A DNA stretch of 64,000 nucleotides from Allomuricauda sp. (lineage in GTDB: Bacteria; Bacteroidota; Bacteroidia; Flavobacteriales; Flavobacteriaceae): assembly GCF_028280385.1 (NCBI RefSeq), contig NZ_JANQLX010000003.1, forward strand, positions 434,001 through 498,000, in the 5' to 3' direction. Every line of letters begins with the position of its first letter. Positions within the stretch are counted from its first letter, which is position 1. The notes under the pieces were generated by a model. It did not search any database. It saw nothing but the letters and a program-made list of their open reading frames with translations, and had not been told where the DNA came from. Below are positions 16,881 through 25,987 of this stretch, in pieces. The position numbers and the translations under genes are program-made.

Positions 16881-18479
16881 ATGAAACCCGTTTTTAAAAA
16901 GTTTGTCCTTATTCTGCTCCTGATATTTAATTCAGGATTACATGTCCTTGGGCAACTCCCAGTTATTCCCTATCCATCAGAGGTTGAACATAAAAGTGAG
17001 AACTTTATAGCAAGCTCGATAAACTGCTTCACTTCAATTGAATGTATGAATGAGGCCTTGTTCTTGGTTGAAAAGTTACATAATGAGTTTGGTGTCGAAT
17101 CCCAAATTTCAACCAAAAAAAATACGTCCAACCTGAGATTAACTATTGAAAAAGATAAATTGTTAGAGCTCGGTGAAGAAGGATATGAACTGCAAATCTT
17201 TCGGGATATTATTGAGATCAAAGCACCAACAAGTACCGGTATTTTTTATGGGATACAATCACTTTTACAACTTATTCAGAAAAATAGTGAGAATTCATTC
17301 ATGGTATCAGGGGTAAAAATATTGGATAAACCTCGCTTTGCCTGGAGGGCATTTTTGTTGGATGAGGCCCGTCGGTTCAAAGGGATGGACATGGTTAAAG
17401 AACTGCTCGACGAAATGGCATTTCTAAAGATGAACACCTTTCATTGGCATCTTACCGATGATCAAGGCTGGCGAATTCAAATTAAGCAATACCCTAAACT
17501 AATTACGGTGGGTTCCAAGAGAAATGGATCCAAGGTAAGCCCGGGAGATAAAAGTGATGGTATGCCACATGAAGGGTATTATACCCAGGAGGAAATCAAG
17601 GAGATTGTTGATTATGCGGCCTCAAGGCATATAAAAATTATCCCTGAAATAGAAATGCCGGGACATGCCAGTGCTGCTATTGCTTCATATCCTTGGTTGG
17701 GAGCAAAAGGTGAACCTTTGGAGATTCCCGAGGCTTTGTTAGCAGTCTACCCGGACATCTACAATGTGGCAGACCCTGAGGTTCGGACCTTTCTTAAGAA
17801 TGTGGTGGATGAAGTTATTGCCTTGTTTCCATCGGGCATAGTCCATATAGGAGGCGATGAAGTAAAATATGGTCAATGGAAGGATTCAGGTCAAGCTAAT
17901 CAATTTATTAAGGAACATAATCTTAAGTCTCCAGCTGATCTGCATCTTTGGTTTACAAATAACATGTCTTCCTACATCAGTAAAAAAGGGTATCGTATGA
18001 TTGGTTGGAACGATATAACTGGAAACAAAATACATGACTATATAGATTCCCAGGATGTGCATTTAGGAAGAAAACTGGACCAGCAGACTATTGTACAGTT
18101 TTGGAAAGGAGATCCAAAGCTTATTGAGGAGACCGCTAAAAAAGGATATGACATAGTAAATTCCTATCATGTTTACACCTATTTAGACTACAGCCATGAA
18201 AGTATTGGTTTAGAGAAAGCCTACAGCTTTGAACCTGTTCCCGAAGAGCTTCCAATTTCTTATCATTCGAAAATTCTGGGATTGGGATGCCAGATGTGGA
18301 GCCAGGCTATTCCAACCCGTGAGAGTATGCACCTACAGATCTTTCCTAGAATTGCCGCCTATGCTGAAGTAGGATGGACCCAAAAAAAGAATAAGGATTA
18401 TACCCGGTTTAAGAGCTCCTTGTTATTACTTAAAAAAATATGGAAAAGACATGGAATCAATTATTACGGATTTGAGTAA
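16881..18479 (+). CDS. Beta-N-acetylhexosaminidase, glycoside hydrolase family 20
   Basis: A 532-residue secreted enzyme that removes terminal N-acetylglucosamine or N-acetylgalactosamine from glycans, using the substrate acetamido group as nucleophile. A signal peptide covers about residues 1-25 (FVLILLLIFNSGLHVLGQ). The GH20b-like domain runs to about 150, then the catalytic TIM barrel begins with FAWRAFLLDEARRF. Marks include HWHLTDDQGWRI, EIEMPGHASAAI and HIGGDEVKYGQW with the catalytic Asp326-Glu327 pair; the barrel closes near MWSQAIPT. Together with the MurNAc/GlcNAc kinase-etherase and symporter it can supply free amino sugar. No lipobox is seen, so it is probably periplasmic. Confidence 0.93.
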   Translation: MKPVFKKFVLILLLIFNSGLHVLGQLPVIPYPSEVEHKSENFIASSINCFTSIECMNEALFLVEKLHNEFGVESQISTKKNTSNLRLTIEKDKLLELGEEGYELQIFRDIIEIKAPTSTGIFYGIQSLLQLIQKNSENSFMVSGVKILDKPRFAWRAFLLDEARRFKGMDMVKELLDEMAFLKMNTFHWHLTDDQGWRIQIKQYPKLITVGSKRNGSKVSPGDKSDGMPHEGYYTQEEIKEIVDYAASRHIKIIPEIEMPGHASAAIASYPWLGAKGEPLEIPEALLAVYPDIYNVADPEVRTFLKNVVDEVIALFPSGIVHIGGDEVKYGQWKDSGQANQFIKEHNLKSPADLHLWFTNNMSSYISKKGYRMIGWNDITGNKIHDYIDSQDVHLGRKLDQQTIVQFWKGDPKLIEETAKKGYDIVNSYHVYTYLDYSHESIGLEKAYSFEPVPEELPISYHSKILGLGCQMWSQAIPTRESMHLQIFPRIAAYAEVGWTQKKNKDYTRFKSSLLLLKKIWKRHGINYYGFE

Positions 18480-18636
18480 TTCAACGCAGGTAATAACATC
18501 AAGACCACTATATTTTTTGAACAGGGTTATAAACTCTTTGAACGCCGTAAATAGAATTGGGGATGAACTGAATAATGAGTTGTTATAAATAGAGAAAAAA
18601 ATTCAAGCCAATATCGATTTTAAATAAACGAACAAA

Positions 18637-21207
18637 ATGAGAAAAAAAAGAATAATACCCATTTACTTAGGCATAATACTGATTTTATTGCTAATACTAT
18701 CTCAGCTATTTTCGGGCAGTTTGTTTTATGATTCCCCCAGAATCCATATCTATTGCGAAGAGGCCAACGATTTGTTCCAAGTGTTGGAAACATTGGAAGG
18801 GGTCGATCCAATTCGTTATGATTCATTGGAGGAGATGATGGATGGTGTGGATGAGGGAGAGGCTATTATGGTTTTAGCTGATAATTATCCGGAAGAACGA
18901 CTCCAATTGTCCGATGATTTTTTTAATCGAATAAGCGATAAGAACCTTCGGTTTTATTTGGAATTTACTGATGGCTTACCTGGGATTGCTGCCGGAACCC
19001 AGAACGTGACATCCAAATATAGAAGAGCCATTATAAATTCCTCTTTCTTCAAGAATGGACCCGATAGTTTGGATATCCTCGCGATTAACGGTCTGACCTA
19101 TATTCCAACAAAAATTCCTCAATCCCATATGATGACCAGTAGTGCAGCTGGAGCAGGTCAAATAACTAATGGGCTGAAAGATATTCCAACCGAGGTTTCC
19201 AAGTCAAATATGGTTGCCGGTCGCGCGGCTGACTTAGCCCATGCAGTCAAGGGACTTACGGATATTGCAACAAAAGTTACTGGATCTGATTTGGTGGTCG
19301 GCAGTGCAGCTGGTGCAGATCAAATAATTAATGGGCAGAAAGATATTCCAGTTGAGGTTTTCAAGTCAAATATGGTTGCCAGTCGAGGAACTGACTTAGC
19401 TCGTGCTGTTAAAGGATCGACAGATATTCCGACAAAAGTTCCTGAGTCTCAAATAGTGGCTGGTCGTGTTTCGGAATCAGATCATTCAATTAACGGAGTT
19501 AAGGTTTCTCAGCCTCTTATAGTGATTGGCCGTGTTGCGGGATTGGACCATGCAGTTTATGGGCTACCTGAAGAAACGGATCCCTTACTTTTCAAGGTGC
19601 CAGGATACTCGGGGTTGGTAGCCACAACCGGATTGAGTCATTTTATTAAAGGACGTTACGCTCCAGCAAGTGAGTGGCAGGGGGTTTGGAAGGGAATACT
19701 AGAGTATCTGTTGCCAGATAAGCGGATTGACAAATTTGAGTGGGAAGCAGAAGTTCAGACTTCCTATACAAAACAGCAAACATTGCCTCAGGATTACCAA
19801 AGAAAAAGTATTGAACGGGCAATCGCGTGGTACCACAATGCTAAAATGCTTATCCCTGATAACTATGATCAGGTAATACAGATGGCATTTGATAGCAAAA
19901 TAAATACAGGATTTATCTCCTGGAGCGACACTATATCTTCTGGTAATGGTAGTAATGGAGTTTTTGAGTGTATCTTTTCAAAAATTGATGAGACCGGAAA
20001 TCAGCCAATTGGTATTGTACGCCGGGGAGATTGTACCGCAGAAGCTGCTGGAGCCTTTGCGGCTGCTGGGAAGGCGCTTGGAGTGAAACAGAATTATGAG
20101 ATTGCCAATAATTTACTTGAATACTACCTAGAAAAGTCCCCAGCCACTAAGGGACAATATGGCGATACGAGTCATGGAGCTTATGGATTGGCAGCTTGGG
20201 GGATTGAAAATGATGCATGGTTCAAGGCCAATTACGGAGACGACAATGCTCGACTTTTATTGGGGGCTTTTATCGCCACAGCTATCACCGGGAAGAAAGA
20301 TTTGGATCCGAAATTGATGAGAATATTACTTGCCCAAGTAAGGACTACGGGTAAAAACGGTTTTAGGGGAGACCGGATAGACTTGCCTCAATTTGAAGCA
20401 AATGGGTGGCAGCATTTTTACGAAAGGGATATCGTTAATTTATCCCCACATATGGAGGCCTACCTTTGGGCCTGTTTTCTTTGGGCTTATCATAAAACAG
20501 GGGACCCTATTTTTCTGGAGCGTACCAAAAAAGCCATAAAAACCACTATGGACAACTATCCGCATGGCTGGAAGTGGATGAACGGTTTGGCGCAGGAAAG
20601 AGCAAGGATATTGTTGCCACTTGCGTGGCTGGTAAGGATTGAAAACACTCCGGAAAATAGGGAAATGTTGAATGTAGCTGTGGAAGGATTGTTGGACCTG
20701 CAAGATGAAAGCGGAGCAATTTGGGAAGAATTGGGAAATCTGGAAAAAGGGGTGTTCCCCCCAACCCGTAAAAATGAAGACTATGGTTTGCATGAAGCCT
20801 CACTAATAGCTAGAAATGGAGATCCAGTCAGTGATCTGCTCTATACTACCAATTTTGCTTTTCTTGGCTTGCATGAGGCCTGGTATAGTAGCAAGGACCC
20901 TCGTGTAAAAGAAGCTGCAGACAAGTTGGCAGAGTTCCTTTGCCGTATCCAAGTGAAATCGCCAAACCATCCTGAACTGAATGGAGGCTGGATGCGTGCC
21001 TTCGACTTTAGACGATTTGAACATTGGGGGTCTAATGCCGATGCTGGCTGGGGTGCTTGGGCTATCGAAACTGGTTGGACACAAGGTTGGATCACAACCA
21101 TACTTTCCCTAAGAGAAATGAACACTTCGGTCTGGGATCTTACCAAGAATTCTGAAGTAGGGGAACATCACCAGGCACTTAAGAAAGAAATGTTCTCAAA
21201 AGAATAA
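18637..21207 (+). CDS. Large exported protein with expanded 27-residue repeat and putative (alpha/alpha)-barrel domain
   Basis: An 856-residue protein of unknown function. One N-terminal hydrophobic segment (about residues 6-26) acts as signal or membrane anchor. Residues 149-305 consist of five 27-residue units plus one of 22. The following conserved region (AVYGLPEETDPLLFKVPGYSGLVATTGLSHFIKGRY) leads to a C-terminal half, about 410-850, rich in aromatic helices with repeated G-D/H and W patterns typical of six-hairpin glycosidases (GDTSHGAYGLAAWG; ERDIVNLSPHMEAYLWACFLWAYHKTGDP; WGAWAIETGWTQGW). It follows the GH20 gene by 157 bases, so a carbohydrate-active role is likely but unproven. I see no listed catalytic signature. 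Confidence 0.7.
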   Translation: MRKKRIIPIYLGIILILLLILSQLFSGSLFYDSPRIHIYCEEANDLFQVLETLEGVDPIRYDSLEEMMDGVDEGEAIMVLADNYPEERLQLSDDFFNRISDKNLRFYLEFTDGLPGIAAGTQNVTSKYRRAIINSSFFKNGPDSLDILAINGLTYIPTKIPQSHMMTSSAAGAGQITNGLKDIPTEVSKSNMVAGRAADLAHAVKGLTDIATKVTGSDLVVGSAAGADQIINGQKDIPVEVFKSNMVASRGTDLARAVKGSTDIPTKVPESQIVAGRVSESDHSINGVKVSQPLIVIGRVAGLDHAVYGLPEETDPLLFKVPGYSGLVATTGLSHFIKGRYAPASEWQGVWKGILEYLLPDKRIDKFEWEAEVQTSYTKQQTLPQDYQRKSIERAIAWYHNAKMLIPDNYDQVIQMAFDSKINTGFISWSDTISSGNGSNGVFECIFSKIDETGNQPIGIVRRGDCTAEAAGAFAAAGKALGVKQNYEIANNLLEYYLEKSPATKGQYGDTSHGAYGLAAWGIENDAWFKANYGDDNARLLLGAFIATAITGKKDLDPKLMRILLAQVRTTGKNGFRGDRIDLPQFEANGWQHFYERDIVNLSPHMEAYLWACFLWAYHKTGDPIFLERTKKAIKTTMDNYPHGWKWMNGLAQERARILLPLAWLVRIENTPENREMLNVAVEGLLDLQDESGAIWEELGNLEKGVFPPTRKNEDYGLHEASLIARNGDPVSDLLYTTNFAFLGLHEAWYSSKDPRVKEAADKLAEFLCRIQVKSPNHPELNGGWMRAFDFRRFEHWGSNADAGWGAWAIETGWTQGWITTILSLREMNTSVWDLTKNSEVGEHHQALKKEMFSKE
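19081..19551 (+). repeat. In-frame tandem repeat: five 81-bp units and one of 66 bp
   Basis: Units begin at 19081, 19162, 19243, 19324, 19405 and 19486, encoding residues 149-305. The consensus is roughly xINGLKDIPTKVP, then ESNMVAGRAAxADH. Units 2 and 4 resemble each other most, as do 3 and 5, so an additional 162-bp order is visible. The first unit and the end of the last unit look like the two ends of one ordinary segment, suggesting duplication of a single ancestral segment. Confidence 0.9.
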
Positions 21208-21276
21208 GTTTGATTACCCTTGGTAAAATAGTTTTAAGGAGCACTGACGGGCAAAAACATAATGACTGACCTGCGG

Positions 21277-21996
21277 TCATAAAATCCCTCTTTGTTTTAT
21301 GCGCTTCATGAACTGTTCCTTAAGGCGTTTGCTGACGGTCAGCTTATGAGTGGCTATTGAAACCCTGTTTCCTTCAATCGCGCTAATTTTATTGAGGTTG
21401 ACCAAGTGTGATCGGTGAATGCGTACGAATTTGTCATTTGGAAAAATGGTCTCTACATTGGTCATGGTCTGCAATGCCAAGACCATATCATTTTGAGTGT
21501 GTATTTTTACATATTCACCGTAACTTTCCACAAACAGTACTTCATCAAAAACCACTTTTACCATTTTTCGATTGGTCTTTACAAAAACATATTCAGCGGG
21601 TTTTTCATCACTTGGCGATGGTTCCTCTTTTTTAAATGAAATCAGTTCGATAGCTTTTTCTATGGCATGGAAAAACCTCTGGAATGAGATGGGTTTCACT
21701 AAATAATCAATCACATCCAAATTGTAACCTTCCAAAGCATATTCGGAATAAGCAGTGGTGAATATGGTGACAGGGGGATGTTTTAGCAATTTTATAAGGT
21801 CAATACCCGTAAGATCATCCATTTGGATGTCGGAAAACAAAATATCCACTTTTTTGTTTTCGATGATTTTTTTGGCTTCCAACGCATGCCCCACCATTCC
21901 CACAACCTCTAGGTTCCCAATTTTGTCGCAGTAGGCATTGAGAAGCTCCCGGGCCGGTTCTTCGTCATCTACAATAACTACTCGGTATGATTTCAT
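21277..21996 (-). CDS. LytTR-family response regulator
   Basis: A 239-residue two-component regulator. The receiver domain (residues 1 to about 120) has the acidic pair in IVDDEEPA, phospho-acceptor Asp56 (ILFSDIQMDD), the conserved Thr in IFTTAYSEYA and Lys in YLVKPI. The C-terminal LytTR DNA-binding domain (about 135-235) includes FVKTNRKMVKV, ESYGEYVKIHT, and FVRIHRSHLVNLNKI. It lies five bases after its kinase on the minus strand and reads toward the end of the 856-residue protein gene. Targets are not visible; control of the adjacent catabolic genes is possible. Confidence 0.93.
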   Translation of the reverse strand: MKSYRVVIVDDEEPARELLNAYCDKIGNLEVVGMVGHALEAKKIIENKKVDILFSDIQMDDLTGIDLIKLLKHPPVTIFTTAYSEYALEGYNLDVIDYLVKPISFQRFFHAIEKAIELISFKKEEPSPSDEKPAEYVFVKTNRKMVKVVFDEVLFVESYGEYVKIHTQNDMVLALQTMTNVETIFPNDKFVRIHRSHLVNLNKISAIEGNRVSIATHKLTVSKRLKEQFMKRIKQRGIL

Positions 21997-22001
21997 GTTT
22001 T

Positions 22002-23030
22002 CTATTTTTTTCGTTCCAAAGGTATCTTCAGCTTTAGATGGTAAACATCGCCATCATTGTTCTCAGTTATTGAATAGTTGTTGCCATAAAGTAATGAAAG
22101 GCGCTTTTTTATGTTTTTCAATCCAAGGCCGCCCACTTTTGCGGTAACCTTTTGAGACAATTGTTTTACGGAATTCGAAATTGAAAATTGCAAAAACTTG
22201 TCTTCTATGACCTTGGCATCAATATGAATGAACCCTTTTGGATTACTCACCGCATCAGAGTGCTTGCAGGCATTTTCGACCAAATTGATGAGAATAAGCG
22301 GCGCAACCAGATGATATCCTTTGTTCCCTTCCCACAAGAAGCGAATGTTGGACTGAGTCGAATTTTTCATTCTATGAATTTCCAATAAACTTTCAACTGC
22401 ATCAATCTCTTTGTTCAGTTCCACTGAGGTATTGTTACCATCGTATACCATAAACCTCAAAATTGAAGAAAGCTTTTCGATCATGGGGGCTGTTTTTTCG
22501 TTGCCCGTCTGCACATAGGAATAAATATTGTTCAAGGTATTGAACAAAAAGTGTGGATTGATCTGGGAGCGCAGAAAATCAAGCTCAGTTTGTAGTTTTT
22601 GCATTCTAAGGTGTTCTTCTCTTTCTTGTCTCAAATGCCATTCGCGAACGTAATAAAACATGCTTGAGACAATCATAACTAGAACAAAGGACAAGGAATT
22701 ATAACCATACGAGATAAAGTACGACTCTTCCATTGGGTAACTAAAGGGAAGATTATAGTCGATTACCATATATACTATATTGAGCGCAGTCACGGTGCAT
22801 AGGGTAAGAATGGCGTAGAGAACATATCGTTTCTCAAAGAGCAAGGGCAAGAGCTTGTGATAGTGAAGATAAACTGCTATTACGGTTATTAGGGTAAAGT
22901 TCAAGCCATAGGCCAAGGCGGGTACAAAACCGATTGTTTCCACATCGTAAATTACGCTCATTGCCAAATAGATTAACCAAAGTACAATCTGGCCAATCCC
23001 GCTATTTCGTATGAATTCCTTTCGATTCAA
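22002..23030 (-). CDS. Sensor histidine kinase, LytS/YehU type
   Basis: A 342-residue membrane kinase partnered with the LytTR regulator. About four to five hydrophobic helices occupy residues 10-135 without a recognised sensory domain. The His_kinase domain starts with LDFLRSQINPHFLFNTLNNIYSYV, containing the phospho-acceptor His in NPHFLFN. The ATP-binding part shows LILINLVENACKHS (N box) and VGGLGLKNIKKRLSLLYG (G box). The stop is five bases before the regulator start, so both are co-transcribed. The 242-base gap upstream up to 23272 has no clear feature beyond a weak TTAAGG/CCTTAA dyad. Confidence 0.93.
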   Translation of the reverse strand: MNRKEFIRNSGIGQIVLWLIYLAMSVIYDVETIGFVPALAYGLNFTLITVIAVYLHYHKLLPLLFEKRYVLYAILTLCTVTALNIVYMVIDYNLPFSYPMEESYFISYGYNSLSFVLVMIVSSMFYYVREWHLRQEREEHLRMQKLQTELDFLRSQINPHFLFNTLNNIYSYVQTGNEKTAPMIEKLSSILRFMVYDGNNTSVELNKEIDAVESLLEIHRMKNSTQSNIRFLWEGNKGYHLVAPLILINLVENACKHSDAVSNPKGFIHIDAKVIEDKFLQFSISNSVKQLSQKVTAKVGGLGLKNIKKRLSLLYGNNYSITENNDGDVYHLKLKIPLERKK

Positions 23031-23296
23031 TGTATTGATCTATTTCAAAAACAAGTATACAAACCAATCCGTAAGCCAGCATACAAATCCCTTCTACCGG
23101 CCACAAAAATGTTATGGGCGACCGGATACATCCTATAAACGGGATTTTGAACCAAACAATCCGTTCAAGGGATAAAAAAACACTTTCATTGGGAGAATCC
23201 TTTCACTTGTTGAAATTACTCTTTTAAGGTAAAGTCCTGCCTTAAGTTTGAAAGCAATTAAAATACAATGTAATGCACATTTGTTCAAATATCTTT

Positions 23297-24490
23297 ATGA
23301 AATCAATATGCGCTTTAATGGTGTTCCACATCATTTGTTTTGTCTCATGTTCGAAGAGTGACGATTCAATTATTCTGTTAGGTCAGTCCGATAAGCCTGG
23401 GGCTCTGGTATCCTATCAAAAAACAGGAAGGCTAACCGTTGAAAACATCATTAAAAATGGTTCAAATGTGGGGGACATTTCCCCATACGCCAATCATAAT
23501 GTAATCCTCTATAGAGTAGTCTACAACACCAATCATTTAGGGCAACTTATAGAGGTTTCGGGTTTAGTAATGATTCCAGAAAACGTTCAAAATCATCTTG
23601 AAATTGTTCAACATCACCATGGTACCATTATTCCAGGGGACAACGACGAAGTGCCATCAGCATACACTGGGGGCTATACAGACAGTAATGCTGAATCTAG
23701 TTTCATTGGTGCGGTAATGGCATCCAACGGTTATGTGGTTTCGCTGCCTGATTATGTCGGCTATGGCGCTACCCGTCATCTGGAACATCCATATACAGTG
23801 CACCACGAGCTTGCAGGGGTCTCCATAGACATGTTGAGGGCCACCAAAAAATTGATGAATGAACTATCATTGGATTTTTCGGGCAATGTTTTCTTGACAG
23901 GTTGGAGTGAAGGCGGTGGTGCCGCCTTGGCCACCCATAAATATTTACAGTTGGTCGATGTTGATGAGTTTACAATAAAAGGAAGTTCCCTTTTGGCCGG
24001 ACCTTATGATTATTACACCTTTTTTAAGCAAATAATTGCAAATGGTACTTTGAAGAATGAGAACTTATCCATTTATAGCTGGGCCACATATTCCATAAAT
24101 CTGTATTCGCAAGAACTGAAACGCAGCAGGAACGACATTTGGGCCTATACGGTATCCAATCAGTTGGAAGCCCTGGATGTACCTTCTGATAGGCCTATCG
24201 ATATCTTTCAAACTGATTTTATTAATGGCATTGTAAATGAAACCGATACTAAATTCACTATGGCCCTAAAGGCAAATAGTCTTTTGAATGGATGGAAGCC
24301 TGCAGGGCATTTATTCCTTCATTCTGGTACCGAGGACAGAATCGTGCCCCATTATAACAGTACCAACGCCCACAAACACTTTAGCCAATTAAATGGGAGT
24401 TCAACACTATATGAATACCAAGGCGGTGACCACTATACACCATTGTACAAATATGTGACCACAACCATAAACGATTTTAATGCCTTATAA
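23297..24490 (+). CDS. Secreted alpha/beta-hydrolase lipoprotein (lipase/esterase-like)
   Basis: An alpha/beta-hydrolase resembling secretory lipases and acyl-hydrolases. The nucleophile elbow is FLTGWSEGGGAAL (Ser in GWSEG), an oxyanion segment is QHHHGTIIPGDN, and an Asp near HSGTEDRIVPHYNS plus a late His in YQGGDHYTPL complete a likely triad. I choose the ATG at 23297 because it gives a signal peptide with lipobox (IICFVSC); an ATG at 23273 would add eight residues. The downstream oxidase gene begins one base after the stop (or overlaps it by 11 if its first ATG is used), so the pair is an operon. The substrate is unknown. Confidence 0.85.
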   Translation: MKSICALMVFHIICFVSCSKSDDSIILLGQSDKPGALVSYQKTGRLTVENIIKNGSNVGDISPYANHNVILYRVVYNTNHLGQLIEVSGLVMIPENVQNHLEIVQHHHGTIIPGDNDEVPSAYTGGYTDSNAESSFIGAVMASNGYVVSLPDYVGYGATRHLEHPYTVHHELAGVSIDMLRATKKLMNELSLDFSGNVFLTGWSEGGGAALATHKYLQLVDVDEFTIKGSSLLAGPYDYYTFFKQIIANGTLKNENLSIYSWATYSINLYSQELKRSRNDIWAYTVSNQLEALDVPSDRPIDIFQTDFINGIVNETDTKFTMALKANSLLNGWKPAGHLFLHSGTEDRIVPHYNSTNAHKHFSQLNGSSTLYEYQGGDHYTPLYKYVTTTINDFNAL

Positions 24491-24491
24491 T

Positions 24492-25676
24492 ATGAAGCGG
24501 GAAGAATTTATAAAAATGTGTGGATTATTGGGAATTTCATTGCCCTTTCAATCTGTAATGGCAGCATGCACTTCGGGCGATGATGAAAATACAGCGAATA
24601 TCAGTACTAAAGTAATTATCATCGGAGCTGGAGCGGCCGGAATGACAGCAGGATATTTGTTGGCGCAACAAGGTATCGATTTTGAAATATTGGAAGCTAC
24701 CTCTGCTCCTGGGGGGCGTATGAGGCATAACACCTCATTTACGGACTTTCCCATTTCGCTAGGTGGGGAATGGTTGCATGTTGAACGGGGGATCCTTGAT
24801 GAAATCGTGAACGATAGTTCCATGGCCATAGATTTGGAAACTATTGCATATGATGCCAATGTGGATTATGGAATTGATGCCAGCACGGGCGAACAGTTAA
24901 CATTGGGGGAAGTTGGCTTCACCATTGATCAAAAATTTGTGGGTTCAAGTTGGTTCGGTTTTTTTGAAGAATACATCTATCCTTCGGTAAAATCAAGAAT
25001 TAAGTACAATAATCCAATAACCACTATTGATTATTCGAAGGACCGCGTGGTTGTAACTAATAAAAATGGAACTCAATTCACAGGCGACAAAATAATTGTT
25101 ACTATTCCCGTAAAGATACTTCAAAACGGAGGGATTGATTTCATTCCGGCCCTGCCACAGTCCAAGCAAGAGGCAATCAATAGTGCACGAATTTGGAATG
25201 GTTGTAAAGCATTTATTGAGTTTTCAGAAAAGTTTTATCCTGCCTTTACGGCATACGAAACTTTTCCTGAAACTGCAGGTCAAAAATTGTATTATGATGC
25301 CGCCTATGGACAAAACACCACTAAAAATGTTTTAGGGCTTTTCGCAGTGGGTATTGAGGCCGATAGCTATAATCAAATTTCTGACGACAATGCGTTACGC
25401 GATTTTATGTTGGAAGAATTGGATATCGTTTTCGGTCCAAATCTAGCCTCATCGAACTACATAAAACACACCTTTCAAAATTGGAATGCCGAACCGTATG
25501 CCAATGGAGCTTATATCGTAGACCATGAAAACTGGAGGTTGGTCAGGACTCTTGGGGAATCGGTAAACAACAAGCTGTTTTTTGCCGGGGATGGCTATAC
25601 CACTGGAGAGGATTGGAGCAGTGTACATGCCGCTGGTCGTTCCGCCCTAAGGGCAGTACAAGAAATTATGGGCTGA
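24492..25676 (+). CDS. FAD-dependent amine oxidase/flavin oxidoreductase
   Basis: A flavoprotein of the monoamine oxidase family. The FAD-binding Rossmann motif is VIIIGAGAAGMTAGYLL, followed by the Glu strand FEILEAT and the GGRMRH motif. The C-terminal FAD contact is FFAGDGYTTGEDWSSVHAAGRSALRA. The N terminus (MKREEFIKMCGLLGISLPFQSVMAAC) looks like an export signal with a possible lipobox, so the enzyme may be periplasmic or surface-anchored. I use the ATG at 24492; an ATG at 24480 would overlap the hydrolase by 11 bases. Its amine substrate cannot be read from sequence. Confidence 0.88.
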   Translation: MKREEFIKMCGLLGISLPFQSVMAACTSGDDENTANISTKVIIIGAGAAGMTAGYLLAQQGIDFEILEATSAPGGRMRHNTSFTDFPISLGGEWLHVERGILDEIVNDSSMAIDLETIAYDANVDYGIDASTGEQLTLGEVGFTIDQKFVGSSWFGFFEEYIYPSVKSRIKYNNPITTIDYSKDRVVVTNKNGTQFTGDKIIVTIPVKILQNGGIDFIPALPQSKQEAINSARIWNGCKAFIEFSEKFYPAFTAYETFPETAGQKLYYDAAYGQNTTKNVLGLFAVGIEADSYNQISDDNALRDFMLEELDIVFGPNLASSNYIKHTFQNWNAEPYANGAYIVDHENWRLVRTLGESVNNKLFFAGDGYTTGEDWSSVHAAGRSALRAVQEIMG

Positions 25677-25987
25677 AACGGAATGCCTCTTTGACCTAAT
25701 CTCATAAGCTCGTAAAAATCATAGCGAGAATTTAAAACACGGTTAAATAAGGTTGTATCATCTGTTAATAAGGAATTTAACTATTCCAAAGTTCTGAGCT
25801 GCTCATCGCGACTATAATTTTTTTGGGTAAGATCTTAGCTTAGGGGCCAAACCACTAATCTATGACAACTTGGCCCAGTCTTTTTGGTTTTTTTGTATTT
25901 TCTAGTTGTACCCTATTTGTGCAATAGGAAATATTATACAATTTTTCTCTTTATTTACTTCAAATACTTAGCTGAGTGAGCCATTGT
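25677..25987. other. Gene-free gap between amine oxidase and integrase
   Basis: A 311-base AT-rich stretch with convergent genes on both sides. I see no open reading frame, RNA or strong terminator. The only structure is a small dyad, CCTATT-TGTGC-AATAGG, at about 25913-25929. Confidence 0.5.

Noticed and set aside
18480-18636. Possible gene fragment between the GH20 gene and the repeat protein
   Set aside because: Short frames here are interrupted by several stops and give no recognisable peptide.
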